64,000 nt of DNA from Paludibacteraceae bacterium (GCA_017527905.1 JAFXPK010000003.1:124001-188000), one strand, 5' to 3'. Positions 42,680 to 51,681 are shown, numbered from the stretch's first letter. The notes: generated by a model from the sequence alone, not told the origin. Program-made: numbers and translations.

Positions 42680-42710
42680 ATTTAGGTATATGGATGACCT
42701 GGCAAGGCCA

Positions 42711-44678
42711 TTATTCCAAGTACAGGGACTTACCCACAGGGTATTTGACTCTGTACGTGAATTCGAATTTCTTCTCTTCTCCTGGCTGGAGGGTCGTCCG
42801 CCATGTGATGATACCCGTGCTCTTGTCCACCGAAGCGCCTTGGCTCTGCAGGAGATCCACCGTGATATCCTCGTCGTTGGAGAGTGGGTATTGGTCCTTC
42901 ACGGCGATGTCCACTGGCGTGTCCTTCGTGTTGCTGAGGGTGATCTTCCAGGTGCGGGTAGCCTTGTTGCTGGAGATCAGCACTTGCTTGGAAGAGTTGG
43001 ACTGTACGATTTCACGGTTGACGGTGATACCCTTGTCGGCACCGATGGAGAGTTCCACATCGTTCTTCATGGCGTTGGTGGAGAGGTAGCTTTGTCCCTT
43101 GAACTCGTTGTTCCAGAAGATGTAAACCGGTCCGTCCAACAATTTGTATTTTGTCCAGTCAGGGATGAAAGCCGAGATGTATGCCTTCTTCTCCAACTTA
43201 GGCAATACCACATATTCGTAGGTAGCGTCGATCGTGTAGCTGTTGATACGGATAAGGGTAGGGATATTGTTGGAAGGAATCGTGTATTTGTTCGGGATGG
43301 AAACTGTGAAAGGAGCCAAGTTGAGCCATCCTGGCACGATCTCCTCAGACTCCATGTCCCCTTCTGTCAGGTGGGCAGGACGCAACTCCTTATGTGCGAG
43401 GTTGTTGACCTTCTTTTCGGTGTTGTCTGTGCTGACGGATGCGTTTGCTGTGGCGCTCTGTTCTTGATTGTTCCCTGCATTATTGTTCAACACCTCGTTG
43501 AGGTCGTTTTGCTTCAGCTCGGCGGATTCATTCAAGTTGATGTTGATCACGTCGCCTGTGTTAGGGGTGACTTGAATGTTTTGGGTGGTATATCCGAGGT
43601 GGGAGTACTCCAGTTGGCAGTTCTCAGGCACGTTGATCTCGTAGAAACCGTTTTGGTCTGTGATGGCGTAGAGGTTCGTTCCTGTGGCCACGATGCAGAC
43701 GTAAGGGAGCGGTTGCATGAAGTTGGATACGATACCCTTGACGGTCTTTGTGCGTGGCTTGATCTTCGCTTGCGCTTTCGCCACGTATTGGGCGCTGTTG
43801 CCGAAGTTCAGTTTGTCGCTGGTGATGGAAGGGGAGACGTTATCCTCCAAAGGATCTTCCGTGGAGATGCGGATCGCCACGTTGCTCCAATCCTCGTGTA
43901 CGTTCTGTCTCACGTTGGCGGCGTAGGTGAGTTGCATAGGATGCTTGTTGTCCGTGATGCGCGCCTCGTATACTGGGTTCCAGCCTGCCTCCGTCACGTA
44001 GTAGGTCAGTCTGACTTTTGTTTCGGTAGCCTTGTCCGTCTGTACCATGGCTTTGATGGTGAAGGAAGACTCGTTGGCGGTCAGGTTGAGAGCTATCTGC
44101 TTCTGAGTCAATGAGATGTATTGGTTGGTGAACTCCTTCTTTTTCTTCTTCAGTTTGTTTTGCTCGTTCTCGATCTCCGTCATCTTCTTGTGGTAGAAGG
44201 TGGTGATCTTCGAGAGGTCTTCCGCGGTGATTCCCTCAACGCCCTTGATGCTCTTGTTGGATTTCATCATCTCCTTTTCGGAGGCGTACACTTCCAACAA
44301 ACTGTTGGTCTGTGCGATGGAGTCCTTCAGGGCGTCGGTGACCTTCTGTATTTTTGCGGTCTCCTCCAATATCTTCTTCTGGTTGGCGAAATCCATCTCA
44401 TGGGTGACGGAAATCAGCGTCACGTTTTCGTTCGCCATCTTCACTAAAATGCTCTTCGGATCGATGGAAGGGGAGAGCGATCTGATTCTCAACTCGGTGA
44501 TACCTGCAGGCAGGCTGACGGTGGAAGAGCGTTCCACTTCGGCTCCCGAACGGTAGATTGTCACTTGGTCTATGTCCATCTGTAGGTCTTTCTCAATGGC
44601 CCAGCTGCTCATTGGTAATGCCAACAAAGATAGTAGCATTAGCTTAAATGTCCTGTAGTACTTCATATTCATGTTCAT
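42711..44678 (-). CDS. DUF4139 (MuiA-like) exported protein with an inserted beta domain
   Basis: The 655-residue product starts with a signal peptide (to about residue 27). The DUF4140-type N-terminal domain is seen as DQVTIYRSGAEVERSSTVSLPAGITELRI. A coiled coil follows (about 105-200), then the DUF4139 domain (LTYYVTEAGWNPVYEARI). Inside it, at about 310-380, sits a CarboxypepD_reg-like domain (KTVKGIVSNFMQPLPYVCIVATGTNLYAITDQNGFYEINV), typical of Bacteroidota exported proteins. DUF4139 resumes with LAPFTVSIPNKYTIPSN and ends in LQPGEEKKFEFTYRVKYP. Function is unknown. The gene shares a divergent promoter region with the amidohydrolase gene. Confidence 0.85.
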   Translation of the reverse strand: MNMNMKYYRTFKLMLLSLLALPMSSWAIEKDLQMDIDQVTIYRSGAEVERSSTVSLPAGITELRIRSLSPSIDPKSILVKMANENVTLISVTHEMDFANQKKILEETAKIQKVTDALKDSIAQTNSLLEVYASEKEMMKSNKSIKGVEGITAEDLSKITTFYHKKMTEIENEQNKLKKKKKEFTNQYISLTQKQIALNLTANESSFTIKAMVQTDKATETKVRLTYYVTEAGWNPVYEARITDNKHPMQLTYAANVRQNVHEDWSNVAIRISTEDPLEDNVSPSITSDKLNFGNSAQYVAKAQAKIKPRTKTVKGIVSNFMQPLPYVCIVATGTNLYAITDQNGFYEINVPENCQLEYSHLGYTTQNIQVTPNTGDVININLNESAELKQNDLNEVLNNNAGNNQEQSATANASVSTDNTEKKVNNLAHKELRPAHLTEGDMESEEIVPGWLNLAPFTVSIPNKYTIPSNNIPTLIRINSYTIDATYEYVVLPKLEKKAYISAFIPDWTKYKLLDGPVYIFWNNEFKGQSYLSTNAMKNDVELSIGADKGITVNREIVQSNSSKQVLISSNKATRTWKITLSNTKDTPVDIAVKDQYPLSNDEDITVDLLQSQGASVDKSTGIITWRTTLQPGEEKKFEFTYRVKYPVGKSLYLE

Positions 44679-44754
44679 ATTTTCATAATATTTCTGTAGA
44701 AGTCTTGGCTACGGTACCATGGCTGTTTTTCCTCTCCATTCCACCATAGCATGG

Positions 44755-44791
44755 CAAAGTTAAAAAATTGCCTTATATTTTTTTAACTTTG
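44755..44791. promoter_or_regulatory. Symmetric divergent promoters for the DUF4139 and amidohydrolase genes
   Basis: CAAAGTTAAAAAA (44755-44767) and TTTTTTAACTTTG (44779-44791) are perfect inverted copies. Each contains a -7 box, TAACTTTG, pointing outward: left for the gene at 44678, right for the gene at 44897. Each -33 region would cover the other's -7 box, so the two may compete. Confidence 0.55.
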
Positions 44792-44896
44792 TTGCATAAA
44801 ATATCATTTAAAATTATTAATTTGGAATTATCCCTTTAGGACATTGGGTTCGGGGCATGTTGTTTAATGTAGGTATAACAATAAAAGAGTAAGAAT

Positions 44897-46156
44897 ATGA
44901 GTGATAGTAAGGCGTTATACATCGGCCATGTATTGTTGGATGGCGAGTATGTCAATGTGAGGATGGAGCATGGTGTGTTCACGGGCGTCGGCAAGGATGT
45001 CAAGCCGGAACCGGGGGATGAGATCTTCCATTCGGACCAGATGAAGAACATGGCGATCGTGCCTCCGTTTTACAATATGCACACGCATGCGGCCATGACG
45101 CTCCTGCGCGGCTATGCCGACGACATGGAGCTCTTCACGTGGCTCAATGAGCACATCTGGCCGTTCGAGGCGAAGATGACGGCGGACGATATCCGTATCG
45201 GTAGCGAGTTGGCCGTGCTGGAGATGATCAAGTCGGGTACGGTCTTTTTCAATGATATGTATTGGAACACGGAGGAGACCTGGAAGGTATTGGACCGCAT
45301 GGGGATCCGTGGTTGCATGGGCGTCACGTTGATCGACAACATAGGCGAGGAGCGTATCGAGGCCTCTTTCGACGTGTTTGAGAAGTATGTGGGACGTTCC
45401 TCCCGTATCCTGATGTCGCTTGCTCCGCACGCCGTCTATACGGTTGGCGAGAAGCTTTGGATCCGTGCGGTGGAGGCGGTACGCAAGCACCACGCCTTCT
45501 GCCATTTCCACCTCTCCGAGACGAAGAAGGAGGTGCATGATTGCGTGAAGGAACATGGTCTGTCGCCTGTTCGCTGGTTGGATAAGTTGGGCGTCTTGGG
45601 ACCCGACTGCATCGCCGCCCATGTGGTGCATGTGGATGCGGAGGAGCTTGCCATCATGAAGGAGCGTGGCGTGACAATCGCCCATAACCCTATATCCAAC
45701 ATGAAACTCTCCTCTGGCTTCTTCCGAACGAAGATGGTGATCGATTCGGGCTGCCGTGTGACCATCGGTACGGATGGTTGCTCGTCGAACAACAACTTGG
45801 ACATGCGCGAGGAGGTGAAGTGCGCCTCCATGATCGCGAAGTGCAACTACGGTCCGGAGATCCTCCCTGTGGATATGGCGGTGGATTGGGCGACCAAGAA
45901 CGGTTCGGAGGCCTTCGGCATCAATGGCGGAGAGATCAAGGTGGGGAAGGTGGCGGACGCTTTGCTGATCGACTTGGACAACGAGCGTTTCGTACCTTGC
46001 TACAACTTCAACTCCAACTTGGTGAACGCTTCCAGCAACGAGGCCTTCAACACGCTCATCTGCGATGGTAAGATCGTCATGAAGGACCGCAAGGTGAAAG
46101 ACGAGGAACGCATCATCGCCGAGGCGAGGGAGTGCTGCAAGAAGTGGATGAAATAG
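44897..46156 (+). CDS. mtaD: Amidohydrolase, probable 5-methylthioadenosine/S-adenosylhomocysteine deaminase
   Basis: The 419-residue enzyme is a metal-dependent amidohydrolase of the MtaD/SsnA/TrzN group. NMHTHAAMTLLRG holds the first two metal-binding His, ALLRGYADDMELFTWL-type sequence and AHVVHVDAEEL follow, and IGTDGCSSNNNLDM carries the catalytic Asp. NMKLSSGF is the usual substrate-binding stretch. These enzymes deaminate methylthioadenosine or S-adenosylhomocysteine to the inosine form; the exact substrate needs assay, and guanine- or cytosine-type deaminases are alternatives. The gene stands alone and shares a divergent promoter with the DUF4139 gene. Confidence 0.8.
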   Translation: MSDSKALYIGHVLLDGEYVNVRMEHGVFTGVGKDVKPEPGDEIFHSDQMKNMAIVPPFYNMHTHAAMTLLRGYADDMELFTWLNEHIWPFEAKMTADDIRIGSELAVLEMIKSGTVFFNDMYWNTEETWKVLDRMGIRGCMGVTLIDNIGEERIEASFDVFEKYVGRSSRILMSLAPHAVYTVGEKLWIRAVEAVRKHHAFCHFHLSETKKEVHDCVKEHGLSPVRWLDKLGVLGPDCIAAHVVHVDAEELAIMKERGVTIAHNPISNMKLSSGFFRTKMVIDSGCRVTIGTDGCSSNNNLDMREEVKCASMIAKCNYGPEILPVDMAVDWATKNGSEAFGINGGEIKVGKVADALLIDLDNERFVPCYNFNSNLVNASSNEAFNTLICDGKIVMKDRKVKDEERIIAEARECCKKWMK

Positions 46157-46179
46157 TCTGATATAGTTTGATTAAGGAA

Positions 46180-46213
46180 AACCCTTCTCTGACGGAGACG
46201 TTAGGGAAGGGTT
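46180..46213. terminator. Hairpin between mtaD and azlD
   Basis: AACCCTTC (46180-46187) pairs with GAAGGGTT (46206-46213). On the minus strand TTTTCC follows, so it mainly serves azlD, whose stop codon lies within the stem. It may also slow plus-strand transcription from mtaD. Confidence 0.55.
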
Positions 46214-46523
46214 AGCATCCCAATAGAAATTCTGAGAGGAGCACGGTCAGGCAGCTGACGCATGCCACGGGAAATAACCCTGCTCCGAGCAACGCCGCCG
46301 CTATGCTGGTCAGCAGTGCGGCCAATCCCGCTATGGGGCATTGTGTCGCTTCGATGATGGCCGGGAAGGTCATGACCGAGAGGGTCACGTAGGGCACGTA
46401 GTAGAGGAACGATCTGACGAACTGGTTGGTGATAGGCTTCCGTATCAGTGTCAAAGGCAACACTCTGATGATGTAGGAGACCAGAGCGGCGACAAGGATA
46501 TATATGATCGCGTTATGTGTCAT
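46212..46523 (-). CDS. azlD: AzlD-type branched-chain amino acid exporter subunit
   Basis: The 103-residue protein is almost wholly hydrophobic with about four membrane helices. YILVAALVSYIIRVLPLTLIRKPI is the AzlD opening, followed by VRSFLYYVPYVTLSVMTFPAI. AzlD works with AzlC in the inner membrane to export branched-chain amino acids or analogues. The gene overlaps azlC by 4 bases, so the two are co-translated. Its 3' end forms part of a terminator stem. Confidence 0.9.
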   Translation of the reverse strand: MTHNAIIYILVAALVSYIIRVLPLTLIRKPITNQFVRSFLYYVPYVTLSVMTFPAIIEATQCPIAGLAALLTSIAAALLGAGLFPVACVSCLTVLLSEFLLGC

Positions 46524-47257
46524 TTCTTTTCCTCCGATTGATTGATTTCACTCTCTTTCACCGGTTTCACGAGGGCCGCCACGGTTGATATGATGACGGT
46601 CAGGATGATGGTGCGTGTGCCTGCCGACAGATCCTTGATGTAGGGCGTCTGCGATGCCCCGAAGCTAAACAGGAAGCTGGCGAAGACCGCCGCGGCGATG
46701 ACCTTGTCCTTTTTGGCCGGTGGTATGATGATGGCGATGAACATGCCGTAGAGGGCCACCGAAAGTGCGCTGGTGATGTGCCCCGGCAACAGGTTGCCCA
46801 GCCAGATGCCTAGGAAATTGCCTAGTCCCCATAGCGGGATGGACATGGCCATGGCACCGTAGAAATGTTCGGGGGATAGGTAGCCTGGACGCGCGATGGA
46901 GACGCCGAATATCTCGTCCGTGATGCCGAAGCCCACGAGCAGTCTGTGGAAGAATGGTGCGTTAGGGTCGAACCGTTGGCTAAGGGAACAACTCATCAGC
47001 AGGTAGCGCGCGTTGGCGATGAAGGTGATGAGCGCCACTTCGGCGTATGTGGCCAGTTCCGCGATGGAGGTGTAAAGACCGTATTCGCCCGCCGAGGCGT
47101 GGTTGAGGACGCTGGCGAGATAGCCCTCTATGGGGGTCAACCCCGCTTTCCGTGCGATGAATCCTAAGGAGAATGCCACGGCGAAATAGCCCATCCCGAT
47201 AGGGAATCCATCGCGTAGCCCATCCATAAAATTCCTTTTCTTTTCGTTCATTTTCAA
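46520..47257 (-). CDS. azlC: AzlC-type branched-chain amino acid exporter subunit
   Basis: The 245-residue protein has about eight membrane segments and the AzlC features FMDGLRDGFPIGMGYFAVAFSLG, LASVLNHASAGEYG, FIANARYLLMSCSLSQRF and GITDEIFGVS. It is the large subunit of the AzlCD exporter. The start could be at 47257 or at 47251 (MNEKKRN). The C-terminal tail (KPVKESEINQSEEKK) is cytoplasmic and charged. azlD follows with a 4-base overlap. Confidence 0.92.
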   Translation of the reverse strand: MKMNEKKRNFMDGLRDGFPIGMGYFAVAFSLGFIARKAGLTPIEGYLASVLNHASAGEYGLYTSIAELATYAEVALITFIANARYLLMSCSLSQRFDPNAPFFHRLLVGFGITDEIFGVSIARPGYLSPEHFYGAMAMSIPLWGLGNFLGIWLGNLLPGHITSALSVALYGMFIAIIIPPAKKDKVIAAAVFASFLFSFGASQTPYIKDLSAGTRTIILTVIISTVAALVKPVKESEINQSEEKK

Positions 47258-47342
47258 CTTTTTAGGTCTTTCCTTGAATTAGACCGCGAAGTTACAAAGA
47301 ATTTACAGATTTTATGGATGGGCCAGCGTGAATTTGTTTTAT

Positions 47343-49643
47343 TTATTTTACGATGATTTTAGTCGTTTGGGCTTCCTCTTCTTGGATGACCTTCACGTTG
47401 TAGAGGCCCGGTGCAAGGCGGGTGGAGATCTCGGATGAACCGTTTATCTCCTCGGATTGAACCAAGGATCCTGTCACGTTGTAAATCAATACGTTCGCTT
47501 TGTCCGGTACGGAGACGGTGAATCGACCTTTCTCCACGATGGTTGGGTAGACGATTGTCGGTTCTCCTTGAATGGCTGTTATGTCTGTCTCCTCATAGCA
47601 TCCTCCGAACACATTGCAGATGAATTTTCCTGTGGTTGTCAAATCCCCGCCACAATTCTCTTTGAATATGGATCCTCCGTCTCCTCCGTACCCGTAGGAG
47701 TTGTATATCCAACTGATTGTTTTACTGCTGCCATCTGTTCCTTGACAGTGATTCAGGAATGTTTGGGCGGATTGGGTGTTTAAGGTGGATTCGGAGCCAT
47801 TGTCTGGGTCAGGAAGATTCCCTGCGTTCCATTCTGTCACGATGACAGGAACTCTTTTCGTGGCTGGGAGAAATTCTGAGCTTTCAAGAGCCATGTGGGC
47901 GGTCTCACCTGCGTAGAAATGGAAGGCATACATGATTCCCGCCTTCCCCGAGATAACATTGTTGTCGGTTGCGTCCACCTGAGAGTGGATCCTTTGACAC
48001 CAGTTCGGGGTGCCGACGATGATGATTGGCCTTGTTGTGTCGATGTCGGTGATGATGTTGGCGATTGCCTTGGCGTAGCTCTTGATGGTTTCCCAGTCCA
48101 CACCGGAAGGCTCGTTGCATATTTCGTAGAGGATATGCTTGTATTGCTTGTCTGCTACTTCCTGCGCCACCATCTGGAAGAACTCCGAGGCTTCTTCGAT
48201 ATAGTCGTTCGGATCTCCGCTGCTCTCATTTTTCTCGTTGAGTTCACTCATGAAGTGCCAATCGATGATGCAGTATAGGCCTGCCTCATAGGCCCATTCC
48301 ATCCACTGTTTGACCTGCTCGTCGCTGATTTTCCCCTCTCCCGAGATGTGCCGTGCGATACGTACGCAATTCACACCCGTTTCCCGTAGATTGTCTAGGT
48401 CTTCCTTGGTGTTCAGGCAGTTCTCGTACCCAGGGCTGAATGCGGTGAATCCTTTCAGTTGGATGGGGTTGCCGTTTTCATCGGAGAGTTGGGACCACAC
48501 TATATTCAGTCGTCCCCAGTCCTTCACGTAGTAGTTCTGTCTTGGCCCATCCTTGTAGTTTATCGTACTGATATGTTCGCTGATGAATCTTCCGGACGTT
48601 GACAATTCTCCGCCGCATTCGTCTTTGAACATGGCGGCTCCGTTTCCTCCATATCCGTAGGAGTTGTAGATCCAGCTGACGAGTTGTTTCCCCGTGTTAT
48701 TTACGGCGCATTTTTGCAGGAATTTGGCTCCTTGTTCGGTGCTGATTGAGTTGTCCCCTTCGGTCTCTCCTGATTCTTGCACTTTCCCAAGGTTCCATTC
48801 GGTCACGATGATAGGGATTGCCATCGTGGCGGCATCTAATTCTGAGAACATGAGATTCTGGTGCGCAGCTTCTCCCGCGAAGTAGTGGAAGGAGTACATG
48901 ATTCCTGCCTTGTCTGTCTCGATGAGGTTTTGCGAGCTTGCCACCTGATAGGTTTTCTGGCACCAGTCAGGTGTGCCGACGATGATGATTGGCTTGTTGG
49001 TGTCGATGCTGGTGATGATGTCGATGATCGTCTCTGCATAGTTCTTGATGGTTTCCCACTCCACTCCGGAAGGCTCGTTGCATACCTCGTAAAGGATGTG
49101 TTTGTATTGCTTGTCGGCCACTTCCTGCGCCACCATACGGAAGAATGCCGAGGCCTCTTCGATATAGTCGTTCGGGTCTCCGCTGTCCTCATTTTTCTCG
49201 TTGAGTTCATTCATGAAGTGCCAGTCGACGATGCAGTATAGGCCGGTCTCGTTGGTCCATGCCATCCATTGTTTAACCTGTTCGTCGCTGATTTTCCCCT
49301 CTCCGGAGATGAGACGTGCGATGCGTATGCAGTTCACGCCCATTTCACGTAAATTGACGAGGTCCTCTTTGGATTTCAGGCAGTTCCCGTGATCTTGGCC
49401 GAATGCCGAGAATCCTTTCAGTTGGATGGGGAATCCCTCCTGGTCGCAGAGTTGTTTACTCATGTAATCAGGTTCTCCTCCCCAGCTTGTACGTTGGTGT
49501 TGCCCCAGATCTACTTCGTAGGGGTTCAATTGCAGTCGTCCCCATTCTTGTATGTAGTTCGTATTGTTGGCGTCATTGCCCGCATGTGCTTGAAAACAAG
49601 CGGTAATCCCTAATAGTAGGAAGAGAAAGTGTTTCATGGTCAT
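47343..49643 (-). CDS. Secreted protein with two tandem GH5 cellulase-type domains and T9SS signal
   Basis: The 766-residue product has a signal peptide (1-21) and two copies of a GH5 glycoside hydrolase domain, at about 30-365 and 370-685. Both keep the acid/base Glu in CNEPSG (E190, E511) and the nucleophile Glu in IVTEWN (E282, E604), so both should be active. The copies are close at protein and DNA level, which points to a recent duplication. The last 75 residues (TVSVPDKANVLIYNVTGSLV...GLYNVKVIQEEEAQTTKIIVK) are a type A T9SS sorting domain. It probably degrades cellulose or another beta-glucan at the cell surface. No carbohydrate-binding module is seen. Confidence 0.88.
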   Translation of the reverse strand: MTMKHFLFLLLGITACFQAHAGNDANNTNYIQEWGRLQLNPYEVDLGQHQRTSWGGEPDYMSKQLCDQEGFPIQLKGFSAFGQDHGNCLKSKEDLVNLREMGVNCIRIARLISGEGKISDEQVKQWMAWTNETGLYCIVDWHFMNELNEKNEDSGDPNDYIEEASAFFRMVAQEVADKQYKHILYEVCNEPSGVEWETIKNYAETIIDIITSIDTNKPIIIVGTPDWCQKTYQVASSQNLIETDKAGIMYSFHYFAGEAAHQNLMFSELDAATMAIPIIVTEWNLGKVQESGETEGDNSISTEQGAKFLQKCAVNNTGKQLVSWIYNSYGYGGNGAAMFKDECGGELSTSGRFISEHISTINYKDGPRQNYYVKDWGRLNIVWSQLSDENGNPIQLKGFTAFSPGYENCLNTKEDLDNLRETGVNCVRIARHISGEGKISDEQVKQWMEWAYEAGLYCIIDWHFMSELNEKNESSGDPNDYIEEASEFFQMVAQEVADKQYKHILYEICNEPSGVDWETIKSYAKAIANIITDIDTTRPIIIVGTPNWCQRIHSQVDATDNNVISGKAGIMYAFHFYAGETAHMALESSEFLPATKRVPVIVTEWNAGNLPDPDNGSESTLNTQSAQTFLNHCQGTDGSSKTISWIYNSYGYGGDGGSIFKENCGGDLTTTGKFICNVFGGCYEETDITAIQGEPTIVYPTIVEKGRFTVSVPDKANVLIYNVTGSLVQSEEINGSSEISTRLAPGLYNVKVIQEEEAQTTKIIVK

Positions 49644-49724
49644 AAGCGTAGGGTGGGTTCTTTGTGTTTACCCCAATTGTCAGGCAGAACCCGTTAGCCT
49701 GTTGAGTTGTAAGTAAAGATAGGA

Positions 49725-49732
49725 CAAAGATA
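49725..49732 (-). promoter_or_regulatory. Candidate -7 box for the tandem GH5 gene
   Basis: CAAAGATA on the plus strand reads TATCTTTG on the minus strand, about 82 bases before the ATG at 49643. Confidence 0.45.
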
Positions 49733-49760
49733 ATTATTTTTTTGCAATATTGTTGCGGTG

Positions 49761-49793
49761 AAAATAAAAAAGGCTACCGGTTAGGGTAGCCTT
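49761..49793 (-). terminator. fba terminator
   Basis: AAGGCTACC (49770-49778) pairs with GGTAGCCTT (49785-49793). The minus strand continues with TTTTTATTTT. It lies 20 bases after the fba stop. Confidence 0.85.
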
Positions 49794-49813
49794 TGGGTGA
49801 TAGGGAAAGAATC

Positions 49814-50815
49814 TTATTCAGCCTTTCCGTTAGATCCAAGCACGTTGATGATCTTGTGCATGTACATCTTCTTCATGTTGTCACGAGCAGGACCGAGGTA
49901 CTTACGAGGGTCGAACTCACCTGGCTTCTCAGCGAAGGTTTGACGGATAGCAGCCGTCATAGCCAAACGAGAGTCAGAGTCGATGTTGATCTTGCAAACG
50001 GCTGACTTAGCAGCTTTACGCAATTGCTCCTCAGGGATACCTACAGCGTCTGGCAACTTACCGCCGAACTTGTTGATCGTGTCAACCTCGTCTTGTGGTA
50101 CGGAAGAAGAACCGTGGAGTACGATAGGGAATCCAGGGAGTTTCTTCTCGATCTCTGCCAATACGTCGAATGCCAACGGAGGAGGAACCAACTTGCCAGT
50201 CTTAGGGTCGCGGGTGCACTGCTCTGGTTTGAACTTGTAAGCACCGTGGGAAGTACCGATTGAGATAGCCAATGAATCAACGCCAGTCTTAGAAGTGAAG
50301 TCGATCACCTCTTCTGGTTTGGTGTAGTGAGACTCCTCAGCTTGAACCTCGTCCTCAACACCTGCCAAGACACCCAACTCGCCCTCTACGGTAACATCGT
50401 GTTGGTGAGCGTACTCACATACCTTCTTCGTCAAGGCTACGTTCTCGTCGTAAGGAAGAGAAGAACCGTCGATCATGACTGAAGAGAAGCCCATGTCTAC
50501 ACAGCTCTTGCAAAGCTCGAAAGAGTCACCGTGATCCAAGTGGAGGCAAATCTGTGGCTTAGCCCAGCCCAACTCCTTTGCGTACTCTACAGCACCCTCT
50601 GCCATGTAACGAAGCAAAGTTTGGTTTGCGTAGTTACGTGCACCTTTGGATACTTGGAGGATTACAGGAGACTTAGTTTCTGCTGCAGCCATGATGATGG
50701 CTTGCAATTGCTCCATGTTGTTGAAGTTGAATGCAGGGACTGCATAACCTCCCTTTACTGCTTTGGCAAACATATCCTTCGTGTTTACCAAGCCAAGATC
50801 TTTGTAATTAACCAT
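49814..50815 (-). CDS. fba: Class II fructose-bisphosphate aldolase
   Basis: The start at 50815 gives 333 residues beginning MVNYKDLGLVNTKDMF, the normal family start; a Met 14 residues upstream lies in the leader and is rejected. YAVPAFNFNNMEQLQAI opens the barrel. ICLHLDHGDSFE holds the zinc-binding His and a catalytic Asp, and DSLAISIGTSHGAYKF and GFPIVLHGSSSVP hold further zinc ligands and the phosphate-binding loop. The enzyme splits fructose 1,6-bisphosphate in glycolysis and makes it in gluconeogenesis. Codon use suggests high expression. Confidence 0.95.
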   Translation of the reverse strand: MVNYKDLGLVNTKDMFAKAVKGGYAVPAFNFNNMEQLQAIIMAAAETKSPVILQVSKGARNYANQTLLRYMAEGAVEYAKELGWAKPQICLHLDHGDSFELCKSCVDMGFSSVMIDGSSLPYDENVALTKKVCEYAHQHDVTVEGELGVLAGVEDEVQAEESHYTKPEEVIDFTSKTGVDSLAISIGTSHGAYKFKPEQCTRDPKTGKLVPPPLAFDVLAEIEKKLPGFPIVLHGSSSVPQDEVDTINKFGGKLPDAVGIPEEQLRKAAKSAVCKINIDSDSRLAMTAAIRQTFAEKPGEFDPRKYLGPARDNMKKMYMHKIINVLGSNGKAE

Positions 50816-50854
50816 TCTACTTGTATTTAGAAAATTAAAAATTTTTCGCGACCG

Positions 50855-50862
50855 CAAATATA
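50855..50862 (-). promoter_or_regulatory. Candidate -7 box for fba
   Basis: CAAATATA on the plus strand reads TATATTTG on the minus strand, 40 bases before the chosen fba ATG at 50815. This supports the shorter protein. Confidence 0.6.
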
Positions 50863-50867
50863 GAAAA

Positions 50868-50902
50868 AAGAATTAAGAATTAAGAATGAAGAGTTAAGAA
50901 TT
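50868..50902 (+). repeat. Five 7-bp units (AAGAATT) next to the fba promoter
   Basis: Units at 50868, 50875, 50882, 50889 and 50896 are AAGAATT with one change in the third and fourth. They cover the -33 region of fba. From 50903 to 51103 I see no gene. Confidence 0.65.
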
Positions 50903-51103
50903 ATTGCGGTGAATGTTCGGCGGTATCATTTGTCTTCTTGAAGGCTTCGTTTATTTACTATTTGACAATTTAGCTATTTATGGTTTAGGTGGGGTCCGGA
51001 ATTTTGTTTCGTGGGGTTTTGTCGTCGTCTCCGGTCCTGCAATGCGTTGCGTTCGGAGGTGCCCGATTGACGAACGGCGGGATGTCGTGGGTTGGGAACG
51101 GTT

Positions 51104-51141
51104 CAAAAAAATGTAGAGACGCACGGCCATGCGTCTCTACA
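51104..51141 (-). terminator. ssb terminator, GTAGAGACG-type palindrome
   Basis: TGTAGAGACGCA (51112-51123) pairs with TGCGTCTCTACA (51130-51141) around a 6-base loop. The minus strand then reads TTTTTTTG, so it can end ssb transcription 95 bases after its stop. Confidence 0.8.
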
Positions 51142-51234
51142 AATCGTGGATTGTCTCCCGAATAATAATTAATACCTATTTGTTCCCCAATTTGTTACGG
51201 ATTTATTTTCCGTATAAACCGTTGGACTGGCCCT

Positions 51235-51681
51235 CTAGAAAGGGAAATCGTCCTTCGAATTTTCCACTGGTGGCGGAGGCGTCTCCACTGCTGTGTTGGC
51301 GGCGGAAGGGTTGGTGGTCAAAGGTGCGACCCCTCCCTCTGGCTTTTTGCCCAACAACTGCATCTCGTCAGCGTATATCTCTGTGGTGTAACGGGTTACG
51401 CCCCCATTCTTGTCGTCCACCCATGAGCGGGTCCTGATTTTTCCCTCCACGTAGATGGATGTGCCTTTCCTGATATAGTTCTCCGCCAGTTTGGCTAGCC
51501 CTCGCCATGCGACGATGTTGTGCCACTCCGTCCTTTCCGGGATGGTTTGCCCGGAGGCTGTCGTGTAGCCCCTCTCCGTGGTGGCTAGGGTGAAATTGGC
51601 GACTGCCACGTCTTTGTCCACGTAGCGTACTTCTGGGTCTTTCCCCACATTCCCGACTAAAATCACTTTGTTAACAGACAT
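51235..51681 (-). CDS. ssb: Single-stranded DNA-binding protein
   Basis: The 148-residue protein has the SSB OB fold at the N-terminus (MSVNKVILVGNVGKDPEVRY, then FTLATTERGY, TEWHNIVAWRGLAKLAENYIRKGTS-type sequence and YVEGKIRTRSW). A flexible linker rich in Pro and Thr follows, and the acidic tip DDFPF binds partner proteins. It coats single-stranded DNA in replication and repair. The gene is divergent from dnaN. In Flavobacterium ssb lies between mutY and gldE, whereas here mutY is 3 kb away and gldE 20 kb away. Confidence 0.96.
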   Translation of the reverse strand: MSVNKVILVGNVGKDPEVRYVDKDVAVANFTLATTERGYTTASGQTIPERTEWHNIVAWRGLAKLAENYIRKGTSIYVEGKIRTRSWVDDKNGGVTRYTTEIYADEMQLLGKKPEGGVAPLTTNPSAANTAVETPPPPVENSKDDFPF

